DNA of 64,000 nt, from assembly GCA_963995525.1 (NCBI GenBank), contig OZ023217.1, forward strand, positions 6,612,760-6,676,759. Reading direction: 5' to 3'. The DNA is from Escarpia spicata. Taxonomy: Eukaryota > Annelida > Polychaeta > Sabellida > Siboglinidae. Position numbers and translations under genes: made by a program. Every line of letters starts with the position of its first letter. Positions within the stretch are counted from its first letter, which is position 1. A model generated the notes under the pieces. That model did no database searches. It was given only the letters and a program-made list of their open reading frames with translations, and was not told the origin of the DNA. Shown here piece after piece: positions 40,201-47,106 of the stretch.

Positions 40201-40202
40201 AG
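16076..40202 (+). CDS. Twelve-exon gene, large acidic protein with F-box-like motif, unknown function
   Basis: Exons: 16076-16220, 17274-17424, 18179-18442, 18948-19014, 19531-19628, 20665-20730, 27854-28031, 32063-32225, 34091-34212, 34501-34746, 37071-37218, 38635-40202. All junctions are phase-compatible and give 1071 codons before TAG at 40200-40202. I do not recognise the protein. Residues about 1-230 carry conserved-looking blocks (FDLTDLHNNWREICTQKQ, ARNYTPFLYRWSTG). Residues 249-276 (LPRDVLTQVLNYVNP then DLRDAHRV) resemble the first helices of an F-box, which would bind Skp1 in an SCF ubiquitin ligase, but the usual late Trp is not evident. Residues 300-550 are Ser/Thr/Pro-rich. The last exon (550-1071) is acidic, low complexity and looks disordered, with an RSVRF motif at 579-583 and a 40-48 residue tandem duplication near residues 900-985. 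The start could also be ATG 16085, whose context is better. The exon 9 donor is the weakest junction. Confidence 0.75.
16636..16950. repeat. Probable dispersed-repeat fragment in intron 1
   Basis: Begins with AATCAATCAATCAATTCACTTTATTG. At 16808-16925 follows a segment (CAGCATTCTGATAGCTGTAGG, then TACCAGATGGAAGAATATC) of a style seen in dispersed repeats of other animals. I cannot name the family. Confidence 0.4.
17274..17424 (+). CDS. Exon 2 of the large gene
   Basis: Acceptor TTTTGCCAACAG|AATTGCC, donor ATGGACAG|GTGGGT, 151 nt, phase 1 in and 2 out. Encodes KVVNLLANYGEDPVDVYS. Confidence 0.8.
17482..17548. repeat. Short tandem repeat, GATGCATGCACTCGT
   Basis: About three copies of a 15-bp unit, grading into ATGCATG-rich sequence, in intron 2. 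Confidence 0.85.
17935..18130 (-). mobile_element. Second SINE family, tRNA-derived, in intron 2
   Basis: The minus strand reads GGTAACCGAGTGGTTAGGGG (A-box-like) and then AACCAGGGTTCGAATCCTGG (B box GGTTCGAATCC). A body continues to about 17935. The head matches tRNA promoter organisation but differs from the more common SINE here. It ends about 50 bp before the exon 3 acceptor. Confidence 0.72.
18179..18442 (+). CDS. Exon 3 of the large gene
   Basis: Acceptor GTCTGTTGCAG|TGTGCC; donor CATGA|GTTAGT. 264 nt, phase 2 in and out. The junction codon gives Asp, reading VHDLKDVTEEMM. Carries the block FDLTDLHNNWREICTQKQ. A SINE head ends about 50 bp upstream of the acceptor. Confidence 0.78.
18443..19530. 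other. Introns 3 and 4, no other feature
   Basis: Apart from exon 4 (18948-19014) these are AT-rich intron sequences with no recognisable element. Confidence 0.6.
18948..19014 (+). CDS. Exon 4 of the large gene
   Basis: 67 nt between TTTTCTAG|TTTGAAAG and ATAATG|GTAAGT, phase 2 in and 0 out. Encodes TEEMMPREIEWQRESTIM. Confidence 0.8.
19531..19628 (+). CDS. Exon 5 of the large gene
   Basis: 98 nt between TTTTCTGACAG|AGACAT and ACATGGG|GTAAGG, phase 0 in and 2 out. Encodes ARNYTPFLYRWSTGSSLP. Confidence 0.8.
20010..20632. repeat. (CAGA)n-type microsatellite in intron 5
   Basis: About 620 bp of imperfect CAGA/GACA tetranucleotides mixed with GGTGGACAGA variants. Long open frames on both strands (polyar Cys/Leu/Ser or Asp/Arg/Gln) are products of the repeat. 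Confidence 0.96.
20665..20730 (+). CDS. Exon 6 of the large gene (F-box-like motif starts)
   Basis: 66 nt between GTTCTCTTCAG|CATCTATG and AATCCAAG|GTAACA, phase 2 in and out. Encodes IYELLDLPRDVLTQVLNYVN. A CAGA-type microsatellite ends about 35 bp upstream. Confidence 0.8.
20915..21876. mobile_element. DNA transposon with about 45-bp terminal inverted repeats, intron 6
   Basis: The left end, ATGTGACCCATCTTAACAAT followed by ATGAGTCGCATGTCGG, is the inverse of the right end, CCGACATCCGACTCAT followed by TTCATTAAGATGGGTCACAT. The element is about 960 bp. It contains a minus-strand 64-codon frame (21148-21342) starting MSLLTQITIKKTRRMAFNVA and ending in an acidic Asp/Glu stretch. This may be a transposase remnant or a captured fragment; I do not recognise it. 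The superfamily is undetermined. Confidence 0.78.
21877..22628. other. Intron 6 stretch before the minisatellite
   Basis: Mostly unique AT-rich sequence. It contains three tandem copies of an 18-bp unit (ATGTTACATGGCATTGTA) at about 22446-22500. Confidence 0.6.
22629..26833. repeat. 4.2 kb minisatellite, 45-bp unit (42-bp variant), about 93 copies, in intron 6
   Basis: The unit reads GATATCTGCCAGATGTAGTG then TAGTCAACTATCACCCCTGG then CTTGT. Copies in the first half often lack three bases (42 bp). Because 45 and 42 divide by three, both strands stay open for 600-700 codons. These are not genes: the two frames encode only 15-residue repeats and end with the array. Variant bases are patterned: a G-for-A marker (AGTCGACTA) recurs at 25150 and 25555, exactly nine units apart. 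From about 26000 onward CTGGC/CTGGT versions tend to alternate. Confidence 0.98.
26834..27240 (+). mobile_element. SINE interrupted by a nested insertion
   Basis: Lacks its tRNA head and abuts the minisatellite directly. The body (TGCTTCAGTTCACTCAGCTG, GAATGAGTATTTGGCTATAG) is split near 26937 and resumes near 27106 with AATTGCAGCATGGCTGCATG. It then runs to the family's tail GTAAAGCACTTTGAGCAGTC and GCTATATAAGAACTT. The inserted 165-170 bp ends TAAATAAAGTTTTTTATTAT, suggesting another retroposed fragment. Confidence 0.8.
27512..27823 (-). mobile_element. Full-length tRNA-derived SINE just before exon 7
   Basis: On the minus strand the head reads GGTGCAGTGGCTAGAGC (A box) and AACCCGGGTTCAAATCCTGT (B box). 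The family body follows, then the tail ending CTATATAAGAACTTCCCTT. AAGAAA-type sequence on both sides may be the target duplication. The head ends about 30 bp upstream of the exon 7 acceptor. Confidence 0.88.
27854..28031 (+). CDS. Exon 7 of the large gene
   Basis: Acceptor ATATATTTGCAG|TGACCTG, donor CGCAGTCAG|GTGACA, 178 nt, phase 2 in and 0 out. Continues the F-box-like stretch with DLRDAHRVADAVAKAM. A GTATGT donor 20 bp further on would be phase 1 and leads to a stop after exon 8, so the nearer donor is preferred. A SINE head ends about 30 bp upstream. Confidence 0.78.
28150..28795. repeat. Probable dispersed element with GTATTATACA motifs
   Basis: The motif GTRYGTATTATACATG or GTGTATTATACATGG occurs near 28168, 28697, 28752 and 28770 in the same orientation. 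This resembles ends of some mariner/pogo-type elements. A 116-codon plus-strand frame (28330-28680) inside has no recognisable domain. Confidence 0.45.
28796..29998. other. Intron 7 stretch
   Basis: No exon or element recognised apart from a CA/GCATGC-rich simple patch at 29255-29365. Confidence 0.5.
29999..30333. mobile_element. MITE-like element in intron 7
   Basis: Left end TA then TTCGTTCTATTAAGC; right end GATTAATAGAACAAA then TA. The roughly 13-bp inverted ends flanked by TA fit a Tc1/mariner-type non-autonomous element of about 335 bp. The internal sequence has no coding potential. Confidence 0.6.
30334..32062. other. Intron 7, remainder
   Basis: 1.7 kb of AT-rich sequence without a recognised exon or repeat. 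Confidence 0.5.
32063..32225 (+). CDS. Exon 8 of the large gene
   Basis: Acceptor CTGCTGATTGCAG|ATGATC, donor GATTCGGG|GTGAGC, 163 nt, phase 0 in and 1 out. Encodes a basic, Pro/Thr-rich segment including HPRKKRSAPTTPQN, a possible nuclear localisation signal. Confidence 0.75.
32226..33185. other. Intron 8, first part
   Basis: AT-rich. A 121-codon plus-strand frame at 32838-33203 runs into the RTE fragment and shows no recognisable domain. Confidence 0.45.
33186..33370 (+). mobile_element. RTE-like LINE 3' fragment in intron 8
   Basis: The plus-strand translation reads LVRSWMRWVGHLVWMDAGTL and, after a frame change, KKGRPRLRWK and KRMVD. This is the C-terminal RMRWxGHLxRM / RRGRPRLRW motif pair of endonuclease-RT LINEs. 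It is short and frame-shifted. Confidence 0.72.
33962..34042. mobile_element. Probable pogo/Tigger-like terminal fragment
   Basis: TACAGTAGAATCCCTCTAAC followed by AAAATGGCCTGAATAAAAG and GATTAGAGAGGCATTATA has the style of pogo/Tigger transposon ends. Only one end is seen. Confidence 0.45.
34091..34212 (+). CDS. Exon 9 of the large gene
   Basis: Strong acceptor CTTCTGTTTCAG|GGAAGC. The donor is uncertain: CTCAA|GTCGAC is the only nearby GT that keeps phase 0 into exon 10 and retains the conserved-looking RPFNYKLN. It is a weak site. Encodes KTRLPTISLGLPTLPSD. Confidence 0.6.
34501..34746 (+). CDS. Exon 10 of the large gene
   Basis: 246 nt, 82 codons, phase 0 in and out, between CAAACTTTCAG|AGATTAAC and GACATG|GTATGT. 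Encodes RLTYAPEDGSNTSIVFEIP and a Ser/Pro-rich tail. Confidence 0.78.
34747..36525. other. Intron 10, first part
   Basis: AT-rich; holds the 20-bp minisatellite listed separately. Two TGACGTCA-like palindromes occur near 36330 and 36490, but I see no reason to call them functional. Confidence 0.5.
35152..35316. repeat. Minisatellite, 20-bp unit, 8 copies
   Basis: TAGTATTGTCGATAAAGGTA repeated almost perfectly, with one copy carrying an extra A. Confidence 0.97.
36526..36770 (-). mobile_element. Decayed CR1-like LINE 3' fragment in intron 10
   Basis: The minus-strand reading RNKLPTDCINISGVN followed by MKLTII matches the C-terminal WNRLPADCVDASSVN region of the 2925-5075 LINE. The flanking TTTAACAACATTTAACAAGG matches its 3' terminal repeats. 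Confidence 0.75.
37071..37218 (+). CDS. Exon 11 of the large gene
   Basis: Acceptor TTACACACAG|GAGGTG. Of two nearby donors (CAG|GTGTCA, TCAG|GTTCGT) only the second gives the phase 1 needed by exon 12. 148 nt. Encodes a Thr/Ala/Pro-rich, probably disordered stretch. Confidence 0.75.
37277..37590. mobile_element. MITE family B, copy in intron 11
   Basis: Starts GGTTTGCCTACGTCACAATC, then TGACCTCCGTCAAGCTTTGCC, and ends CTTGACGGAGG followed by GCTAGGCAAC. Related copies or parts lie at 38290-38560, 54890-54975, 57150-57335 and 61812-62185, and possibly at 56740-56800. Non-coding. Confidence 0.65.
38290..38560. mobile_element. MITE family B, second copy in intron 11
   Basis: TTTTCCTACGTCGCAAGCAA, then TGACCTCCGTCTTGCTTTGC, then a body collinear with 37330-37540 (for example GACATCCGCTAGATCAAAT against GGCATCTCATAAATCAGACA). 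It ends near the exon 12 acceptor. Confidence 0.6.
38635..40202 (+). CDS. Exon 12 of the large gene, 1.57 kb acidic terminal exon
   Basis: Acceptor GTTGTTCTTCAG|GAATACTG, phase 1 in; open to TAG at 40200. It is strikingly GC- and CpG-rich compared with the surrounding introns. The product is Glu/Asp/Ser/Thr/Pro/Ala-rich. It has RSVRF (38721-38735), TVEP/MTEP-type short repeats (39510-39600) and two diverged copies of a SEHHASKTE-containing unit (39690-39812, 39815-39940). The acidic end is FDASEENFVEELQQEYDKL. Its minus strand also has long open frames, which I treat as composition shadows. Confidence 0.85.
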
Positions 40203-42411
40203 ACTGTTCTGATGGTCTTAATGATGGTTGAACACACCTCTCGATGCACGTAAAACATACGTCAATCGTTGAACACACCTGTCCATGCACGTCAAAAATA
40301 CGTCAAACGTCGAAAACACTTGCCTCATTCCTGTCAGGATCCGCTTCTGCAAACGTCGTCCGTCTTCAGTTATATTCCAAACAGTTAAAATCAGCACCTG
40401 TCATCCGCTTCCGTACACATACTTTGTTTGTGTAGAAGACGGCCAGCCGGTCTGCTTTATGGGACGACGACGACGAATAACATGTGAGACTGACACATGC
40501 ATTCGGACATGTGCGTTCACTGCTTTATGACTTCAAGGGCGAACCGGCATTATGTGAAAGCAGGCGAGCTAACAAGTTCAATTTAACTGGGTGTAATAGT
40601 CTTAGAGAGGCAAGAAACTGTTGAATACGGTATGCGACATCAAGAAAACGTTACGAGTACGCTATTTAGTCCGTGTTGATTTCAATTGTTTCGAATTTGA
40701 CGAACGATAGATAGCGTTTGCACCAGCGGATTTCAATGACGTTTGCGGACACATGCGTTTGACGTTTGTGGACAGTCGTGTTTGGCGTTTGTAGAAAGGT
40801 GTGATAAGTATGCATCCTAGCATGCAAAGATGTATGCGCGCGCGCGCACACACACACACACACACACGTTCTTCATAGCTGTGATATTTGCGTTTTAATA
40901 TATTTTAGTGCGTTAACTAATGTGTCTTTCTTTCTCCATTGATGTTTATCGGCCATCTGTTATTTCTTTGAATCAGTTCAAAGAAATTAATTTCTTTTAA
41001 TCTCCATTTAAGCTCTATTTGTGATTGATGTAAATACTAATTAAAATATAACATTCGTTAGCACTAACCACCGTTGTGTGTAAGACACTGGTGAAATCGT
41101 ACACTTTTGAAAAGTTTTTGTTTATAAGATACTCGTGGGGACTGTTTCATATATCCGAGGTTCTTTAAATTCATGGATACTGAAAATAGTACAGATTAAG
41201 GGTTTCAGATTTGCTTGAAGCGGGTGTTCCTTTTATCATGTGTCCTTATAACGAGTGTGTGATCTGTATAGGTGCATGTGCCAAGGCAGGTCCGCAGACT
41301 TCCCCATAGTGGTAAAACAGTTCCGCTCGAGGAAAAATAATTCCGGTCGAAATCTCAATGGAGTAATTGGTGGTCTCAATTGGACGTAGTTGGAGCTTTT
41401 GTGGAACCACAAGGAGGGATGCAGTTGTAGGTATCGGAGGGGGGCTGTTGGGTTTTTTGGAGCCAAAAGGGTGGCAGTTACAGTTGTGTATGAAGTGGGT
41501 GCTGTTAAGGGGTTCTTGGAACCGCAATGAGGGAGTAGTCGGAGGTCTCAAGAGGGGAGGGGGTTTGGGGGAACCTCGGGAGCGGACTGTTGGGGATCTC
41601 GAGGGACGGTAGTTGGATTTTTTAGTAGCCTATAATAGAATTACGAAAATCCACCCCCAACAAAATCAACCACACCATGGGCCTGCAAGGGGAGATATTT
41701 AGTATCGATAAATGTATGCAAAGTCTTCCTTTCATAACGTATTTTGTGTGTCAAATATTTATTTGTGTACCATGTATTATCTACAGTTGTTATTCCCAGT
41801 TTACACAGTGTCACGTAAATTACATGGTAGTCTTTATACGTTATTTCATAACGTGACTTTTCTTGGCAAAAGTAAGCAGTGATGCTGTGATAAATGTTTG
41901 TTGCTGTTGGATGTATTACGGTTTGCGTGAAATGAAGAGAAATGTCTTCACGTGCTAGAGACGGCGGAGTGTTACTTATAATATCTAATAAACTGATGTG
42001 CCAAATAAACGTTCTGCTCCTCATCGTCGTTCTGTACGTCTTATATTTTTAACAAAATTAGATTCGTGTGGAACCGTAAAGTAACAGCTTGTTCCTTCAT
42101 TACGACGAGTGTTTGTATTACGGGATAACACCGTAACACCGTAACAACACACAGTAACTCATTCTGACGCTCGCTTCGACCCAAAAGTTAACTATCCTGG
42201 TACATTCATGCTATCGAAATCGATGTCCCGGCCTCTTGCTTTTTTGTTTCACCAGTGACGCCACATCTAGGCATACCGAATAACACACCAAAAAGGGCAC
42301 AATGTGGAATTATTAATTATTTAAATCTGATAACTTTTGTTCTTGGTGAAAAATAAGTATACAGCAGTATATAACAATATGAATTCAAACAATATGGGAT
42401 TTTGGTTCCTT
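40203..42411. other. 3' flank of the large gene, no gene recognised
   Basis: Probably starts with the 3' UTR. An AATAAA lies near 42002, with no convincing cleavage context. Contains a (CG)n(CA)n tract at 40837-40867 and a G-rich, loosely repetitive block at 41350-41620 (TAGTTGGAG / GGTCTCAAG-type motifs). Confidence 0.45.
40228..40312. repeat. Two tandem 41-bp copies in the 3' UTR
   Basis: TTGAACACACCTCTCGATGC and TTGAACACACCTGTCCATGC, each followed by ACGTMAAAMATACGTCAAWCG. A degraded continuation follows. Confidence 0.85.
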
Positions 42412-42690
42412 TAATAACCCTTCTTCTTGACGCATCCTCGCAAGCCAATGGTGGTGACTTCGTACAGTACCTCAGGCAGATCTACGCATTGTGTGTAAGT
42501 TAGGTGACTCATACTCATAACTGACTTCGCCGTACCATCCGTGAGAAGAGTGCATACTGCAGACACACGTTCGACTAGCGCTCCTGTTCCAAGACGAAGC
42601 TCTCGAGTTCCAGGAATCCCCGTATAATTACCCATTCGAACATTCTCACGAGCCGCTGAGCGGCGATGATGATGTACTGTTCCTGCGACA
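42412..42690 (-). CDS. Possible terminal exon of an unrecognised minus-strand gene
   Basis: On the minus strand an acceptor-like ATGTGTGTCGCAG precedes about 90 open codons, including GNYTGIPGTREL, VSAVCTLLTDG and IGLRGCVKKKGY before TAA. Spaced cysteines and a compact end suggest a small extracellular domain, but no upstream exon or domain match was found. An overlapping 142-codon minus frame (42575-43003) is an equally unsupported alternative. Confidence 0.22.
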
Positions 42691-43007
42691 CACATAATCT
42701 GGGGGACATATTAATGTCCCAATTAATCCCCCCAAAGTCAATGTTCGCATTCGACATTCTGGCATCAATAACGGCGGCATCGATATCGTTAACATTCTCG
42801 AGAGAGAGAGATCGGTGCGGATTCGTAGATCGTTTTCGAGAAGATACCCGAGAAACTCGCTGCAGGTGTGTGGACGTGGTGACACGGCAGCAGAGGTGTA
42901 TCATTACAGGAGTGAAGATGCTAGTTGGTGTGAAGATCTTGAGCGATTGCCTCCTGTCGCCAGATATATCGACAATTATATTCGAGTGGTATTCACGGTG
43001 CACAGCG

Positions 43008-43320
43008 AAGCTCGGTGGCGCAGTGGAAAGAGCATCGGACTCTCAATCGAAGCAATCCGGGTTTGAATCCTGTGCGTTTTGAATCTTGGGCTAGTTCGTT
43101 TAACTTTACGTTGCTTCAATTCATTCAGCTGTATGAATGAGTACCTGTCTATAGAAAGTGGTGGATATTTATGTACGAATAGTCTGCGCACATCAATTGC
43201 AGCGTGTTTTAATGCTTCCAGAGAAGTCGTGATGGTGTTGGATTAAACATGTGTGCCAGCGAGTAAAGTGTAAAGCGCTTTGAGCAGTCTTAATGACTGG
43301 ATATTGCATTATAGAAGAAC
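43008..43320 (+). mobile_element. Full-length tRNA-derived SINE, reference copy of the family
   Basis: Head with A box TGGCGCAGTGG (about 43016) and B box GGGTTTGAATCC (about 43059). Conserved body CAGCTGTATGAATGAGTACC then AGTGGTGGATATTTATGTAC. The tail is AGTAAAGTGTAAAGCGCTTT then GAGCAGTCTTAATGACTGG. An anticodon stem survives only in outline, so this is not a functional tRNA. Confidence 0.92.
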
Positions 43321-43439
43321 TAACCTTTACCTGTTTTACTCACAGTCGATGTGATCAGCCAGCACTGGCAGCAGTAAGCAGTTAGTGTATTGTAACTCTC
43401 CTCTCCAATTGTTGTTTTCCCTGTAGGCAGGGGTCCTGG

Positions 43440-43495
43440 CCTCGATACTCGTCCTCGATACTCGTCCTCGATACTCGTCCTCGATACTTGTCATC
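43440..43495. repeat. Short minisatellite, 13-bp unit, 4 copies
   Basis: CTCGATACTCGTC repeated four times with little variation. Confidence 0.9.
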
Positions 43496-43591
43496 GGTTT
43501 TACAATAAAAGTGTTCTATCTTTTCCTAGCACTGCTGCCGAACTTTCGTCACAGTTGACGAAAATGAAGTCACAGGAGATAGGTCAGATTG

Positions 43592-43810
43592 TGCGATACT
43601 TGAAGCCGGTGTGTCGTCATAGTCACGCAAACTTGAAAACATTCCACTACGTTGATTGTAGTCCATGTCGGTATGACGTATTCGAAAGTGTTCAAGTTTT
43701 CGTGATTATAACGTCACGCTGGCTTCAAGAATGGCACAATCGGTGGTTTGGTTTGGTTTGGACTGGTCTTGTCTAGTCAGGTCGGGCGAAAAATGTTACT
43801 GTATCCTGGC
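43592..43810. mobile_element. Palindromic element related to the 55-56.7 kb fold-back
   Basis: Arms CTTGAAGCCGGTGTGTCGTC (43600 side) and GACGTTATAATCACGAAAAC (inverse of the right side) pair over about 45 bp around a 40-bp centre. The right flank TCTAGTCAGGTCGGGCGAAA and GTATCCTGGCCTTTA matches the right end of the 55015-56724 element. Confidence 0.72.
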
Positions 43811-44269
43811 CTTTAGATTATTCTCAAGAAACTCATATTCTAACACATTGTTATTGACATTTGTGCACATATGTGGCTATTCCGGGCAATGCATAGATTG
43901 GTTGCAGTCTTACCTAAATAAATACATAACGTTTGATGCTCAATCAGCACGCAACCAAACTTACATTCTTACATCTAACAAGCGCTCCCAATAAACATAC
44001 ATGAGATAGACACCTTGTAAAAGGACCATATAAATCGTTATGTAAATAGGGTGGCTCCTATGATAGCGACAATTGTGTCTTAATAGGAGTCACCGACCCC
44101 GATTGAATAAGCTTTGAGATTACAATCTATGGTACACAGATACCATAATAAGTGTACATGCGTTTGTATGTATGTTCTAAGAGTATGTTGAACATATAAT
44201 GATATACGTAGAATATATAATATGCTAAAAAAATCTACGAATTGTTGATGATTCCAAATTGTTTTAAAA
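43811..44269. other. Unannotated stretch
   Basis: No gene seen. A small hairpin (GGTGGCTCCTAT ... ATAGGAGTCACC) lies at about 44048-44092. Confidence 0.45.
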
Positions 44270-45235
44270 AAAACTACGTCGGTTACTGATTGTCAGTTGG
44301 TCCAGAAGAATCTGGACAGTGTATGGCTGGTGTGAGACATGGCACTTTGAACTTAACGTTGAAAATGCTGCATAATGTCGTTCACTAACAAAAAGAAACG
44401 TAGGTATATTCTACGACTACACTGTCTTGCGCCAGTCTCTATCCAAGGTCACCGCTGTCAAAGATATCGGTGTCACATTGACCGACAATTTGTCTTTTAA
44501 GATCACATGAATCGTTATGTCTCTAAAGCTTTTAAGATGAGTGGTTTTATTAAGTGCGTTTGCACAACATTTACCGATGTACAAGCTTTGCGATCCTTGT
44601 ATATATCTCTAGTGAGAAGTCAGTCAGAGTATTGCAATTGTATCTGGAATCCCTGGCAACGTCCGTTTATGACAACATGAACGAGTTAAAAAAAATTAAC
44701 TACCTATGTTATAAATCCAAAATGCAATACTCCTCTGGCCGTTATCCTGCACTTTGCCATCAATTTAGACTTCAACATCGTAGGCAAGTTGCAGATCTCA
44801 TCGTTTTACACAAGTGTGTGCACTTCCAACTAGATTAGTCCTATCTGGTAGGGGCTATCCGATTTCACTGTCCTTCACGATCTCTACGAAACTACATCCC
44901 TTTTAGAGTTTCTAATAGCAGAATCAACACTAGCAAACTCTGTTTTGAATATATATATGACTACTTCCATAATATTTTATTTAAGTAGTCCAACTTCTGA
45001 TATATTTTCAGAAGCTGAAACCTGTAGATCTTCAATTCAAAATCATTTCTACGTATAACAGATGTTTGCCTAGAATATTTGATGTTGATATTGTGTGTTT
45101 TTATATGCCCTTATTGTTCTTATTGTTTTTATTGTTCTGTCATTGTTTTATTATTTAAATGTATTGTTTCACTTATAAGTCATGTTACTGGGCCCACTGA
45201 ACCTGTTAGAATCTGAATAAATACAATACAAATAT
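44270..45235 (+). mobile_element. Decayed Jockey/I-like LINE 3' half
   Basis: Translation gives WHFELNVEKC, then KMSGFIKCVCTTFTDVQALR, SLYISLVRSQSEYCNCIWNP and RRQVADLIVLHKCVHF. This is the post-catalytic RT region of Jockey/I-group LINEs, with frameshifts between segments. It ends near 45235 with GAATAAATACAATACAAATA, a retroposon-like tail. Confidence 0.82.
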
Positions 45236-45262
45236 AATATTTATAAGTTACCAATTTATCAA

Positions 45263-45548
45263 CAGTGTGTTGGCGTTGTGATTAAAGCGTCGGATTCTCA
45301 ATTGAGATATGCTGGGTCGAATCCTCTTGCTGCGTTTCGAAACTTGGGGAAGTTCCTTCAGTCCACTCAGCTATTAGGATTGTAGCGACGGTTATTTCTG
45401 TACGAATAGTTTTGGCGCAGTAATGGCAGCGTGGCTGGCTGTATATACTTCCCAGAGAAGTCGAGATGGTGTTAGATTTAACAGGTCTGCCGAGGAGTGA
45501 AGTGTATACCGTTCTGAGCAGTCCTGAGAACTGCATACTGCGCTATTG
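45263..45548 (+). mobile_element. tRNA-derived SINE
   Basis: Head GTTGGCGTTGTGATTAAAGC and GCTGGGTCGAATCCTC. Body TAGTTTTGGCGCAGTAATGG and the tail GAGCAGTCCTGAGAACTGC of the common family. Inserted right after the LINE tail. Confidence 0.85.
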
Positions 45549-46300
45549 ACCTTGATGTGACACCCCATCTACACGATACTGTCATCTGGAGAATACCAAT
45601 CAATTGCAAACATTCCACCCATTCACTTCAATACATGCTGGCTATGATGGTCACCGGGGTGGCAGAAATATTTCGGTACTCAACTTAGAGAGTGCTTGAT
45701 TGTGTGAACCAGCCAAGTTCAAAGAACAATTCCAGGAATCTGAGCTTAGCTCCGCAATCCTGCCAATAGTTGCTTACACCAATTTGAACATTTCATTGGG
45801 AAAACATTCAGATTACGAACAGTGTTTCGGGATTATTAAATGCTATATGGTATTCCACACATTATTTACTATTACTTTAGTATTAAGACCATAATAATAG
45901 AAATTACGAAGTGACAATGTCGGTTTAATTGTGCGATTTCACCCCTTGGAAACTGGCTATATATATATATACTGCTTGTACAGTTGATGAACGATGGTGT
46001 AAGGCTATGTAGTCAGGGATAGAGCCAATCGACTGCTCCAACGTTTGTGTTGTTGCTTGAAGCCTAATAAGAAATAGTCACGCAGATGTTCGGTCTTCCG
46101 ATATTGCCATCACTAGAGGCTTCATTTCAACACTGCGACCGCAATTTGACATCTCTGAGCGGCGTGGACAAGTGCGAACTAACGTTGTATAAGCATACGG
46201 CGAGGTGTGTCGACAGTTTGGTTTCCTCGAGAGGTTGAACTATATCAATATCGACGATCTACAGCGAATTGCTGAACAGTTGGTAAACACCTACCAGAAC
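45549..46300. other. Unannotated stretch before the assembly gap
   Basis: No recognisable exon; a short TA run at 45958-45970. Confidence 0.45.
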
Positions 46301-46500
46301 NNNNNNNNNNNNNNNNNNNNNNNNNNNNNNNNNNNNNNNNNNNNNNNNNNNNNNNNNNNNNNNNNNNNNNNNNNNNNNNNNNNNNNNNNNNNNNNNNNNN
46401 NNNNNNNNNNNNNNNNNNNNNNNNNNNNNNNNNNNNNNNNNNNNNNNNNNNNNNNNNNNNNNNNNNNNNNNNNNNNNNNNNNNNNNNNNNNNNNNNNNNN
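46301..46500. other. Assembly gap, 200 Ns
   Basis: Exactly 200 undetermined bases. Frames running through it are meaningless. Confidence 1.
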
Positions 46501-47106
46501 GGTTCCACGTAATACTGCAACGTAGTGCTATTGATACTTAAAGAGTCAAGGCGCTAGGGAGCTATGGTGGATAAGCAAGGTTGTATAGAAAAGTGTTTAA
46601 ATGAATGACGACGGAATTTTGTAATGTTGACTCTGGGAACAAAAAGTAGTTGGGAACTTTATGATTGGAGGTGGTTAGGTTTTCTTACAGGAGTAAGCAG
46701 TGAATGCAAATAAGAAGGTTGTTTAGTGGACAGTGTCTGGTATGTAATGGTACAGATCTTAAATATTACACGATATCGTACAGGAAAAGTGGTACATAAC
46801 AAAAAATAACGAGGAGATCTTGTAACTATCATTGCTAGACAATTTTGGACACGTTGAAGTTTTGTAATATCCTTGCTAGCCATATTATAAAGGAGGGAAT
46901 TGCAATAGTCAAGTCTGCAACTAACAAGTGCTGTTGTAATAGTTTTAGCACCAAAAAAAAAGACATATACCGGTGAATACGGCGAAGATCACGAATATGA
47001 TAAAAACAGAAGCCACACGTTTGAGATGTGTGTTGTCGGAAATTGCAGTTACTAACAAAGATAGCTCCTAGATTCCGCACCGAGGTTGCGGGCGTGATAT
47101 GCTGAT

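Noticed and set aside
38631..40290. Several minus-strand and alternative-frame open frames over exon 12, up to 228 codons
   Set aside because: The GC-rich exon has few stops in any frame. Only the plus frame continues the spliced phase from exon 11 and gives a coherent acidic product.
43008..43080. Possible functional tRNA gene
   Set aside because: Only A- and B-box-like blocks are kept. The cloverleaf is degraded and the same head recurs attached to a common body, so it is a SINE.
46205..46525. 106-codon frame across the N gap
   Set aside because: Most of it is undetermined sequence.
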